From: a bacterium
GTDB taxonomy: Bacteria > Bdellovibrionota_C > UBA2361 > RFPC01
DNA length: 43,432 nt
NCBI GenBank assembly: GCA_030431715.1
Contig: JAUIIO010000030.1
Location: 1 to 43,432, forward strand
Reading direction: 5' to 3'
A program made the translations under genes and the position numbers. Below are positions 1 through 8,199 of the stretch, piece by piece. A model generated the notes under the pieces. That model was not told where the DNA came from and did not search any database. It saw only the letters and a list, made by a program, of their open reading frames with translations. Within the stretch, counting starts at the first letter, position 1. Every line of letters begins with the position of its first letter.

Positions 1-2032
1 CTGCAGGAAGACCTTCTCCCTCGTCGCCTTTAGAAGTGAACCAGATGGACCAGTCTGATTTATCCACGATACTATCTCCGTTAAAATCTCCGGGGACTTC
101 TAGATCCTCTTCAACACAAGACGCAGGCTCTGTGGTGCCAACATTTTGGTGGTGCTCCCACAAAACACATTCCTGACCATCAAACTCAGCACAGACACAT
201 CCCCCAAGCTTGTCTAAGTGCACCGACTGAAGCGCTGCCGTGACCTGCTCACAATCTGATGAAGTAACTCCAGTGGTGATATCCGAAGCAAGATCAAGAC
301 AGGCAAAACCTAAATGCAGGTATAAATCGTAAAGTTTCTGGCCATTATCAGGTAAAAAATAGTCTTCAATAGCGGACATCCAAATCCTAGCAACCTTGTC
401 GATCCCAATTCCATCAATCTCGCAGCCATTAAAACTCCCCCCAACTGAGAGTAGGTAGTTCGCCTTATTGACTACGCTTTGATTTGTATGCGCATAAGTT
501 GAGGCATTCGCACCACAATAAAAATTCGGATCAGTATATGTTTCTGGGAAGGTGTCGTAATCAGTCGCGACATTTAGAGCGCTCGCTGGATGTGCAAAGT
601 CTCTTGTTACAGTCGAAGTACCAGTGCCTACAACCCAGTCTAATGTGCCATCGAGCTTATAATGGAAATATTCACCAAGAAAATCTGCAATCCCCTCGGT
701 TATAGCTTGTGTTTCTCCGTAATGATTTATATCTGGCAACAAAGCTTGAGGCTTAGTTTGAGAGTCATATCTTAAATAGTAAGTTAAAACATGGGCATAT
801 TCATGGCCAAAAATTTCGGGTAAAACACTACCTGTGCAAAATGCCACAGTAGTTGCAGAACTTGTTCCATTTGTTTCAACCCCGTTACATATATGACTAA
901 GCGGCGCAAAGTTGTTTAAATGAGTAAACACACGCATAAATTCGAATGGGATGCCGACATGAGGATCTCCCATCCCGCCACGATCATTGGCACCATCTCT
1001 GCCTAGGAAATTTTGATAGACATTATGAGCGTCAAGAGATAGGTCGTAAGCAAGATCTACATCTAAAGAACCATTATCAGGATTTATTCCTCTTTCTGGC
1101 TCGCCCTCTGAGCGACCATAGTAGTATCCGTCAAAGTGGTGATCTATAAGACAACTATCTATTTCATCCCAAGAACAATCGTATATTTTTCTCACCGGCT
1201 GCTGATAAGTAGAGCTATCATTACTCTGTAAGATCTCTCCCGTATGAGCATCGACATAAAAAGACTTTGTCAGTCTCTCCTCAAATACTTGCATTTGGAA
1301 TTTCCACGCGAGTAAATCCGTTCCCTTTTGAACTCCTTGTAGCGCTGAGGGACGATAGACGATCAATTCTGGAGAAGAATAAAGTCGCGGACGATAATCC
1401 TTAAGAGTACGGCGCATACGCTTTCTTACGCAGCGTGAAAGCTCTACTTTCTTACTCCCACTTTTTGTTCGGCACTTTCTTTTACTCTGACGACGTAAGA
1501 GAACTCTTGCATTCCTCCAAACATGAGAACGATAGATAGCCTTACGAGACTTCTTAATGGCTCGTAACTTGTTTACTTCGGGCTTTACTGAAACGGAAAC
1601 GCGATCAAGAACATTGGTATAAGCAGACACAAAGTCAAACTCACTATCAAGTGTAATCGAAACAGTGCCGCTATAAACCGGAACAGATTGAAAGGTCTGT
1701 TGGTACCAAACTTTAGTCTTACCGCTGGCAAGCTGCTGAACAAGGGTTGGAATGAAATCATTGGAACTCAGTCCATCACCCAATTGAGATCTATTCGCAT
1801 CTAAAATAGCATCAAGATACGCATCTGCTTCTAGAATAGGATCTGTCACCTGTCGTGAGCTTCGAAGATGCGGAGATTGCTCAACTTCACCTCGTCTCAC
1901 TGCAACAAGTCGTTCACCATCCGGACTATAGAAATAACTAAACTTTCCCTGAAATGGTTGTGCAGAAACACCAACTGGCCAAAAAGATAAGATTAATAAA
2001 ACAATTCCTAGAGGATAGCATTTCGTATTCAT
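1..2032 (-). CDS. Secreted zinc metallopeptidase with dockerin-like tail, partial
   Basis: The gene starts at ATG 2032 and its 3' end runs off the left edge, so about 677 codons are present. The product begins with a Sec signal peptide (MNTKCYPLGIVLLILSF, then VSA). A fungalysin/thermolysin-type propeptide region (KTKVWYQQTFQSVPVYSG) follows, then a basic Arg/Lys-rich segment, then a gluzincin core. The core has HEYAH at about residues 407-411 and a downstream EGIADFLGEY carrying the expected third zinc ligand Glu. The first dockerin-like EF-hand segment (GDFNGDSIVDKSDWSVW) begins near the window edge. It is the upstream member of three same-strand paralogues, with the second gene starting 64 bp downstream of nothing but a short gap at 2033-2095 on the other side of its start. 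Inference: a secreted or surface-bound protease. The fold family (M4/M36-like) is assigned from motifs only. Confidence 0.85.
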   Translation of the reverse strand, partial: MNTKCYPLGIVLLILSFWPVGVSAQPFQGKFSYFYSPDGERLVAVRRGEVEQSPHLRSSRQVTDPILEADAYLDAILDANRSQLGDGLSSNDFIPTLVQQLASGKTKVWYQQTFQSVPVYSGTVSITLDSEFDFVSAYTNVLDRVSVSVKPEVNKLRAIKKSRKAIYRSHVWRNARVLLRRQSKRKCRTKSGSKKVELSRCVRKRMRRTLKDYRPRLYSSPELIVYRPSALQGVQKGTDLLAWKFQMQVFEERLTKSFYVDAHTGEILQSNDSSTYQQPVRKIYDCSWDEIDSCLIDHHFDGYYYGRSEGEPERGINPDNGSLDVDLAYDLSLDAHNVYQNFLGRDGANDRGGMGDPHVGIPFEFMRVFTHLNNFAPLSHICNGVETNGTSSATTVAFCTGSVLPEIFGHEYAHVLTYYLRYDSQTKPQALLPDINHYGETQAITEGIADFLGEYFHYKLDGTLDWVVGTGTSTVTRDFAHPASALNVATDYDTFPETYTDPNFYCGANASTYAHTNQSVVNKANYLLSVGGSFNGCEIDGIGIDKVARIWMSAIEDYFLPDNGQKLYDLYLHLGFACLDLASDITTGVTSSDCEQVTAALQSVHLDKLGGCVCAEFDGQECVLWEHHQNVGTTEPASCVEEDLEVPGDFNGDSIVDKSDWSIWFTSKGDEGEGLPA

Positions 2033-2095
2033 GAATTTCCCTAACACCTGTTCAAATCTTAGACCACTCGACTTCACCATAGCTTGAACCTACAA

Positions 2096-4414
2096 TCATT
2101 CACTACAAGAACCGGCACCCAGACTATCTCTCCAAACCGTATAGTCAGCGAGATCGACAGACCCATCTTTATTCCCATCTGCAGGATGATTTTGATCGGT
2201 TAAACCAAAAGAAGAACGCCAGACTTGATAGTCATCAACATCATTATCACCATCGAGATCATAATCACCTCGGAAATACTCTGGCTCAACACACCCCTCA
2301 GAGTCATCCTCAAGACAGGTCCCGGCTCCAAAATTGCCTTTCCAGATCTCACAATCCTCAACTCCAACACGACCACTGAGATCGGCATCTGCAGGAAGAC
2401 CTTCTCCCTCGTCGCCTTTAGAAGAGAACCAGATGGACCAATCTGATTTATCCACGATACTATCTCCGTTAAAATCTCCGAGGACTTCTAGATCTTCTTC
2501 AACACAAGACGCAGGCTCTGTGGTGCCAACATTTTCATGGTGCTCCCACGAGAGGCATTCCTGTCCATCGAACTCGGCACATACACATCCACCCGGCTTA
2601 TCTAAATGTACCGATTGAAGAGCTGAGGTTACTTGCTCGCAGTCAGTAGGAAGGATATCACTATCAGGGGCTTCGGCTAAGTCAGTGCATGCAGCTTGAA
2701 GGTGAAGGTATGCTTCATAGTACTTCTCTGCGTGATCAGGAAGAAAATAGTTTTCAAGGGCATACATCCATATACGAGCAACTTTATCGATTCCAATACC
2801 CTCAATCTCACAACCATTGTGACTGCCTCCCACAGAAAGAAGATAATTCGCTTTGTTAAAAATGCTATGGTTTGTATGAGCGTATACTGATTGGTATTGA
2901 CCACAATAAAAGTCGCTATCTGTATATGATATAGGGAAAGTATCGAAATCAGGTGCAACATTTAAGACACTTTTGGGATCGGAAAAATCCCTATATGTAG
3001 ACGAGGTCCCGCTTCCCACAATCCAATCTAGCGTCCCATCTAGTTTGTAGTGAATATATTCACCAAAGAAGTCGGCAAAAGCTTCATTTAAGGCATGAGT
3101 TTCTCCGTAGTGATTGGAATCAGGCATGAGCACTTGCGGCTCATTTTGCATATCAAATCTCAGATAATAGGTAGATACATGAGCATATTCATGTGCAAAA
3201 ATCTCTGGGAGAACGCTACCTGCACAAAAGGCAATACTCGCGTACCCTCCTGAAGCGTTTGACTCATAGCCATCACAAATGTAACTTAACGGGCCATAGT
3301 TATTTAGATACGTAAAAATCCGCATATAGGTTAGCGGAATTCCCAGCCCATCTCCCATACCTCCTCGATCATTTGCTCCATCTCTTCCCAAGAAATCAAT
3401 ATATGCATTATGGATGTCTAGTGACAAATCATATGCTAAATCGACATCATCTAAACCAAACCTTGGATTTACACCATTCGGGGGCATTCCCTCAGAACGT
3501 CCATAAGTATGGCCCCCAAAATTTTGATCTACTGTACAATTATCGACGTTTTCCCATGAACAATCATATATAAATCTTTCTGGCTGCTGAAATGACTCGG
3601 TTGGACCACCATCAAGAACATTTCCAGAATGTGCATCAATAAGAAACGATTGGACCTGCCTGTCCTCAAACAATGAAACTCTAAATTTCCATGCAAGGAA
3701 AACGTCATTATCTCTCATACCCAATAAAACAGAGGGACTATAAACCACAAGTTCGGGAGCAGAAAAGAGTCTGGGGCGATAATCTCTAAGGGTTAGACGC
3801 GAATTCTTACGCACACATCCAAAGTAATCCGCACGTCCCTCTATGCGTATTCTTCGGCAAGTCCTTCGACTCTGACGACGAGTCAGAACTCGCGCATTTT
3901 TCCAAATTCCTGAGCGATAGATAAATTTACGAGCTTTCTTAACAGCACGTCTCTTATTAAGCGCGGGTATAGTAGAGACTGAGAGGTGATTGATTATATT
4001 AGTATAAGCCGATACAAATTGTCCTTCACTATCAAGAGTGACTGATACCGTCCCACCATGTACTGGGATGGACTCAAAGCTTTGCTGATACCAGACCTTG
4101 GTCTTACCACTCGCAAGATCTTGTACAAGGTTTGGGCTAAAATCAAGAGCACTAAGCCCACCACCAACCATCGACCTGTTTTCATCTAAAATAGTATCAA
4201 GGTAAGTGTCTGTAACAAGAACTGGATCAGATACCTCTTGTGACCTGAGACTCCTTATCTGCTCCGTGTCATCCCGACCAACCATCACAAGACGATCACC
4301 ATCAGGACTATAAACGTACCTGAGCTGTTTATTCGGCGTATCAGCAGCGACACTCTCAGCCCACTGGCACAAAGTAAAAAGTAAAAGTAGAAAGGCTGGC
4401 GTAACAGATCTCAT
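2096..4414 (-). CDS. Secreted zinc metallopeptidase with two dockerin-like repeat blocks
   Basis: This is a 772-residue paralogue of its two same-strand neighbours. I chose the ATG at 4414 over the one at 4444. It is preceded by a purine-rich GGGGGAAAT ribosome site and opens directly with a signal peptide (MRSVTPAFLLLLFTLCQW, cleavage near SVAA). An FTP-like propeptide (KTKVWYQQSFESIPVHGGTV) precedes a catalytic domain with HEYAH near residue 408 and NEAFADFFGEY about 45 residues later, the thermolysin-type HEXXH plus Glu zinc site. The C-terminus from about residue 645 holds Asp-rich calcium-loop pairs (GDFNGDSIVDKSDW, DADLSGRVGVEDC, GDYDLDGDNDVDDYQVW, DGNKDGSVDLADYTVWRD) like type I dockerins. 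Inference: an exported protease that matures by propeptide removal and docks or folds through Ca-binding repeats. No cohesin is present in this window. Confidence 0.88.
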   Translation of the reverse strand: MRSVTPAFLLLLFTLCQWAESVAADTPNKQLRYVYSPDGDRLVMVGRDDTEQIRSLRSQEVSDPVLVTDTYLDTILDENRSMVGGGLSALDFSPNLVQDLASGKTKVWYQQSFESIPVHGGTVSVTLDSEGQFVSAYTNIINHLSVSTIPALNKRRAVKKARKFIYRSGIWKNARVLTRRQSRRTCRRIRIEGRADYFGCVRKNSRLTLRDYRPRLFSAPELVVYSPSVLLGMRDNDVFLAWKFRVSLFEDRQVQSFLIDAHSGNVLDGGPTESFQQPERFIYDCSWENVDNCTVDQNFGGHTYGRSEGMPPNGVNPRFGLDDVDLAYDLSLDIHNAYIDFLGRDGANDRGGMGDGLGIPLTYMRIFTYLNNYGPLSYICDGYESNASGGYASIAFCAGSVLPEIFAHEYAHVSTYYLRFDMQNEPQVLMPDSNHYGETHALNEAFADFFGEYIHYKLDGTLDWIVGSGTSSTYRDFSDPKSVLNVAPDFDTFPISYTDSDFYCGQYQSVYAHTNHSIFNKANYLLSVGGSHNGCEIEGIGIDKVARIWMYALENYFLPDHAEKYYEAYLHLQAACTDLAEAPDSDILPTDCEQVTSALQSVHLDKPGGCVCAEFDGQECLSWEHHENVGTTEPASCVEEDLEVLGDFNGDSIVDKSDWSIWFSSKGDEGEGLPADADLSGRVGVEDCEIWKGNFGAGTCLEDDSEGCVEPEYFRGDYDLDGDNDVDDYQVWRSSFGLTDQNHPADGNKDGSVDLADYTVWRDSLGAGSCSE

Positions 4415-4481
4415 ATTTCCCCCAACAAACAAGCCCCAAAACACATATCACATCCCTCAAAAAATATCACCAACCCCATTA

Positions 4482-4518
4482 AATGGGACGCTCCCCTTTT
4501 CCGCCCCCAACCCCCCGA
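4482..4518 (+). repeat. Left inverted REP repeat of the RAYT element
   Basis: This 37-bp sequence contains a GGGACGCTCCCC palindrome followed by TTTT, CCGCCC and a C-rich end. Its near-perfect inverted partner is at 5355-5392. A second palindromic REP, with GGGACGCTGCCC, follows at 4537-4557 before the transposase gene. Confidence 0.8.
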
Positions 4519-4606
4519 CACCACGTACAAAAATTTAATTGGGACGCTGCCCATTAATGCTCGAGATAATACACAACTTTTTCTAGGCAATATCGAAGTA
4601 GTAGAT

Positions 4607-5299
4607 ATGCCAAGAAGAGCGAGAATCGTCATACCGGGAATCCCCCACCATATCGTGCAGCGTGGAATCCGAAAGCAGGATGTCTTCTACAGCGGGAGAG
4701 ATAAGCGCCGCTTCATGAAGCTATTGGAAGTATCTGCCCAGACATATGGGCTAACTATCCTTGCATACTGCTTAATGCGGAACCATATACACTACATTGT
4801 TATACCTTCGAGCGTGGACTCATTACATCTTACCTTTAAAAAAACTCATGGAGTTTATGCACAAGAGCTAAATGAACGAATGAGATGGATTGGACCCCTT
4901 TGGCAGGGAAGGTTCTTCTCTAGTCCAATGGACGAGACCTATCTTTATCATGCGATAAGGTATGTTGAGATGAATCCAGTCAGAGCTAACATTGTGCAAA
5001 GCCCCGCTGATTATGTCTGGTCAAGTGCGCGCTCAAGAGTACATGGCAAACCAGATAAGCTACTAAACTACACCAAGGAACAAGCAGAAGAGCATCTCCC
5101 TCGGCATAAAAACTGGTTAAATTTTCTTAAAAATGTGGATGAGCCCTACGAAACAACTCTTAGAAAGCACACAAGCCAAAACATACCGTGCGGGAAAGAG
5201 TCGTTTGTGGTGGCTCTGGAGGAGCAGTACGGAGTGTCGCTTAGGTACCGCAAACCGGGGAGGCCACATGGTGGTAAAAAAGGGGATCGTCCCTATTAA
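4607..5299 (+). CDS. REP-associated tyrosine transposase (TnpA_REP, Y1 family)
   Basis: The 230-residue product has the family signature start (PRRARIVIPGIPHHIVQRG), the metal-binding HUH-type motif RNHIHYIVIP (His60 and His62), and a candidate catalytic tyrosine in AIRYVEMNPVRA (Tyr119). Proteins of this family nick single-stranded REP palindromes. The flanking and internal GGGACG/CGTCCC palindromes fit that substrate. The last ten residues are encoded by the first copy of a 39-bp tandem repeat that includes a REP palindrome, so the reading frame runs into its own repeat. The gene is on the opposite strand from both neighbouring peptidase genes and all active-site residues look intact. Mobility in this genome is inference. 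Confidence 0.92.
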   Translation: MPRRARIVIPGIPHHIVQRGIRKQDVFYSGRDKRRFMKLLEVSAQTYGLTILAYCLMRNHIHYIVIPSSVDSLHLTFKKTHGVYAQELNERMRWIGPLWQGRFFSSPMDETYLYHAIRYVEMNPVRANIVQSPADYVWSSARSRVHGKPDKLLNYTKEQAEEHLPRHKNWLNFLKNVDEPYETTLRKHTSQNIPCGKESFVVALEEQYGVSLRYRKPGRPHGGKKGDRPY

Positions 5300-5343
5300 A
5301 TATTACATGGTGGTAAAAAAGGGGATCGTCCCTATTAAATATT
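5266..5343 (+). repeat. Perfect 39-bp tandem duplication with REP palindrome
   Basis: Two identical 39-bp copies lie head to tail (5266-5304 and 5305-5343). Each contains ACATGGTGGT, an A6 run, GGGGATCGTCCC and TATTAAATATT. The first copy supplies the last codons and the TAA stop of the transposase gene. Perfect identity suggests recent duplication. Confidence 0.95.
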
Positions 5344-5354
5344 GTGAGGTTAAA

Positions 5355-5392
5355 TCGGGGGGTTGTGGGCGGTAATGGGGAGCGTCCCTATT
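5355..5392 (-). repeat. Right inverted REP repeat of the RAYT element
   Basis: This is the inverted partner of 4482-4518, with TCGGGGGGTTGTGGGCGG followed by a GGGGAGCGTCCC palindrome. It ends 4 bp before the stop codon of the minus-strand peptidase gene and could also act as a stem-loop at that gene's 3' end. Confidence 0.8.
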
Positions 5393-5396
5393 CTTC

Positions 5397-7739
5397 CTAT
5401 TCTTCGCAGGAGCCGAAGCCGAAGTTGTCGCGCCAGACGGTGTAGTCGGCGGCGTCTACACGTCCATTTTTATTACCGTCCATGACACGAAATGGCTCAC
5501 CCTCTTCGGTTGTGGCACCATAATTATTTCGCCATACAGTATAATCGGCTAAATTGTTAGCTCCGTCACGGTTGTAATCCCCAGTAAAGTATTCTGGCTC
5601 AACACAGCCTTCTATTGTTTCTTCAAGGCAGCTTCCAGCTCCGAAGTTTTCTTTCCAGATCTGGCAATCTTCTGTTCCTACTCGGCCGCTGCCATCAGCG
5701 TCTGCTGGTAGGTCTTCGCCCTCTTGGCCTTTTGATTCATGCCATACTGACCAGTCAGATTTGTCTACCACGTTGTCGCCGTTAAAGTCTCCGGGGCGTG
5801 CGCCGCTTACGTCCGCGCAAGTTGCGGGCTCTGTAGTTCCTACATTAGGGTGATGTTCCCAAGAAGTGCATTCATCTCCATCTTGGGAGACACAAACACA
5901 CCCCCCCGCCTTATCTAGATGAACAGATTGAAGCGCCGCAGCTAACTGCTCACAGTCTGATGCAGTAATCCCACTGCCTGATGTTTGTGATAGATTGCTA
6001 CATGCTGCTTGTAGATGTAAATAAACATCATAGAAATTTTCAGAGTTGTTAGCGAGAAAATAGTTTTCCATCGCATACATCCAGATAACTGCTACTTTAT
6101 CTATACCTATCCCTTGTATTGTACAGCCATTAAATACTCCACCCTCTGAAAGTAAATAATTTGCCTTATTCAATATAGCATTGTTGGTGTGTGCATAGGT
6201 ACCATAAGAATTCCCACAGTAAAAATTTGTGTCTGTAAATGTCTCAGGAAATGAATCAAAATCGCTAGCTACATTAGGAACACTTGAAGGGTTTGCAAAG
6301 TCTCGCACGGTTGAACTTGCTCCACTTCCAACTTTCCAATCCAAAACACCTTCAAGCTTGTAATGTATGTATTCGGCAAAAAAATCTGCGAAAGCTTCAA
6401 AAGTTGCCTGTGCTTCCCCATACATGGTGAAGTCAGATAAATATGCTTGCGGTTCATCTTCCATATCATAACGCATATAGAATCCCATAACGTGAGCATA
6501 TTCATGAGCAAAGATTTCTGGAAGAACGCTTCCCGCACAAAAAGCGATATTGGTTTTAGTAGCAGTCGCATTCGTCCCTTCGCCTGAACATAGATAACTC
6601 AGTGGTCCATAGTCGTCTAAGTACGTAAAGACTCTCATATAGTTATATGGGACACCATTTCCATCACCCATCCCACCACGGTCATTGGCTCCATCCCTTC
6701 CTAAATGGTTAACGAAAGCATTATGGACTTCCAGTGAAAGATCATATGCTAAATCTACATCATTTAAACCGTGTCTCGGCTGAGTCCCTGTTGGAGGGCT
6801 GCCCTCAGAACGTCCATACACATAACCTGAGAAATTCACATCAACCGAACAATTATCTACATGCTCCCAAGAACAGTCATATATGTATCTTCTTGGTTGC
6901 TGAAACGAGTGGCTCTCGCCTTTAGAGATCACCTGACCTGAATGAGCATCCACCAAATATGTTATCATTTGTCGCTCGCTGAAGGCTGATAGTGTAAATT
7001 CCCAAGCCAAGTAATTTTTACCGGCTTTGCCCATCGAAAGAAAAGAAGGATTATAAACTACAAGTTTAGGCTCATTATAGACAAAAGGTCTTAATGCTCT
7101 CACGAGGTGATAAAAAACTTGTCTATAACAATAATAATATTGTCGTCTCGAACTCCTGACTGCGGCACGGCACACTCTGCTTGTCTTCTTTCTTGCCTCT
7201 GCAAGCCATGCTCGCCATGTCGAGCTTCTATATAAATCAACGAGACCAAGTATTGTTGCGCGTCTGCCACTTACACGAACCGTAGTATCAATAGTGCTTT
7301 CAGGTAATACATTTGTAAATGCTAATACGGGCTTAAATTTTTGATCCATTTCCACTACAATCTGTCCTCCCTTAACTGGGACAGAATTTATCGACTGTTG
7401 ATACCATACCGAAAGATTCCCGTTTTTCAGTTTACGCACCATTTTTGGAATAAAACTTTTGACTACATTCAAGCCACCCAGCTGATCGCTAAGCTCACTT
7501 AGAATTGACTGCACATAAGAATCTGTATTGAGTAAGGGGTCTATGGATTCTGTAGATCCAGTACTCAACCTAGCAGGAGCAGTATATTCCGGTCTACGCT
7601 GCACTGACCTCACTGCTCCAGATTTTGGATCTAAACTATAAACATTATCACTCTGAGAGTGGGCTGTTTCTTCAGCAAAAGACAAGGAAGACGTGATAAA
7701 CGGACAAAGAAGTACGAAAAATAATCGATGAAATGACAT
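5397..7739 (-). CDS. Secreted zinc metallopeptidase with dockerin-like repeats (third paralogue)
   Basis: This is a 780-residue paralogue of the two genes to its left. I prefer the ATG at 7739, which opens a normal signal peptide (MSFHRLFFVLLCPFITSSLSFA); an in-frame ATG at 7760 would add seven residues. The propeptide motif is LSVWYQQSINSVPVKGGQIV. The zinc site is HEYAH near residue 411 with FEAFADFFAEY downstream. The C-terminal Asp-rich loops include GDFNGDNVVDKSDW, DADGSGRVGTEDC, GDYNRDGANNLADYTVW and DGNKNGRVDAADYTVWRD. It is more diverged from the other two than they are from each other in the tail, which suggests an older duplication. The pilin gene lies 70 bp upstream on the same strand, so the two may be co-transcribed. 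Confidence 0.88.
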   Translation of the reverse strand: MSFHRLFFVLLCPFITSSLSFAEETAHSQSDNVYSLDPKSGAVRSVQRRPEYTAPARLSTGSTESIDPLLNTDSYVQSILSELSDQLGGLNVVKSFIPKMVRKLKNGNLSVWYQQSINSVPVKGGQIVVEMDQKFKPVLAFTNVLPESTIDTTVRVSGRRATILGLVDLYRSSTWRAWLAEARKKTSRVCRAAVRSSRRQYYYCYRQVFYHLVRALRPFVYNEPKLVVYNPSFLSMGKAGKNYLAWEFTLSAFSERQMITYLVDAHSGQVISKGESHSFQQPRRYIYDCSWEHVDNCSVDVNFSGYVYGRSEGSPPTGTQPRHGLNDVDLAYDLSLEVHNAFVNHLGRDGANDRGGMGDGNGVPYNYMRVFTYLDDYGPLSYLCSGEGTNATATKTNIAFCAGSVLPEIFAHEYAHVMGFYMRYDMEDEPQAYLSDFTMYGEAQATFEAFADFFAEYIHYKLEGVLDWKVGSGASSTVRDFANPSSVPNVASDFDSFPETFTDTNFYCGNSYGTYAHTNNAILNKANYLLSEGGVFNGCTIQGIGIDKVAVIWMYAMENYFLANNSENFYDVYLHLQAACSNLSQTSGSGITASDCEQLAAALQSVHLDKAGGCVCVSQDGDECTSWEHHPNVGTTEPATCADVSGARPGDFNGDNVVDKSDWSVWHESKGQEGEDLPADADGSGRVGTEDCQIWKENFGAGSCLEETIEGCVEPEYFTGDYNRDGANNLADYTVWRNNYGATTEEGEPFRVMDGNKNGRVDAADYTVWRDNFGFGSCEE

Positions 7740-7809
7740 AGAAAGGCTTCCCAAACACATTTATTTGAAATCAGTTAGCGTATTAATCAGTAATTAAACG
7801 GAAGAAGAA

Positions 7810-8037
7810 TTAATCCTGTTCTTCTTCCAACTCACATTCTTCTGGAGACTGCAATGGGCCACAACCTGAAATGCCCGTATCAGCTCCAGCAAGTAGAACG
7901 AGAGAAGCATTTTTTTCCAACTTGTCGTTCACCTGTTCCCCAAACGCGGTGACGCCAGACATTGAAATGACGCTGATTAATGCTACTAATAATGTGTACT
8001 CTACTAGACTGGCTCCTATCTCATTTTTCTTTTTCAT
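7810..8037 (-). CDS. Flp/Fap-type pilin
   Basis: This 75-residue protein has a short Lys-rich leader (MKKKNEIG) followed by ASLVEYTLLVALISVISMSG. That is the class III prepilin layout in which the peptidase cuts after Gly8, leaving Glu and Tyr at mature positions 5 and 6. A single hydrophobic helix follows. The tail has two cysteines (SGCGPLQSPEECELEEE) and is very acidic. A GAGGCG ribosome site sits before the ATG. Flp pilins polymerise into Tad adhesion pili. No tad assembly genes are in the window, so the machinery must be elsewhere or this is an orphan pilin. Confidence 0.88.
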   Translation of the reverse strand: MKKKNEIGASLVEYTLLVALISVISMSGVTAFGEQVNDKLEKNASLVLLAGADTGISGCGPLQSPEECELEEEQD

Positions 8038-8199
8038 CTTAACGCCTCATAAGAATTATTATTAACAGAATGAGATAATAGCTCTGGTTAATTGCATCGA
8101 CGGTCGATAGAAAAAGAGTGAGGGTTTCAGTCTGAAATCTCCGGGAATGGCTTAAAATACGATAATTTCTTAGTAACACGTAACAATCTCATACCTGAT

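Larger units (their letters stand above)
4482..5392 (+). mobile_element. RAYT element bounded by inverted REP repeats
   Basis: A Y1/HUH transposase gene is framed by imperfect inverted repeats. The left copy (4482-4518) and the reverse complement of the right copy (5355-5392) agree except for about four substitutions and one indel. Each contains a GGGACGCTCCCC palindrome head, a CCGCCC block and a CAACCCCCCGA end. Further REP-like palindromes lie inside: GGGACGCTGCCC at 4541-4552 and two GGGGATCGTCCC copies in a tandem duplication. REP-associated tyrosine transposases are known to be domesticated and tied to such palindromes. The right end lies only 4 bp from the stop codon of the third metallopeptidase, so the element sits tightly between two paralogous genes. 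Confidence 0.8.

Noticed and set aside
5266..5343. CRISPR-like repeats
   Set aside because: Two direct copies with no spacer between them and no cas genes; it is a tandem duplication.
1..7739. Cellulosome cluster
   Set aside because: Dockerin-like tails are on proteases, and no cohesin, scaffoldin or glycoside hydrolase is seen.
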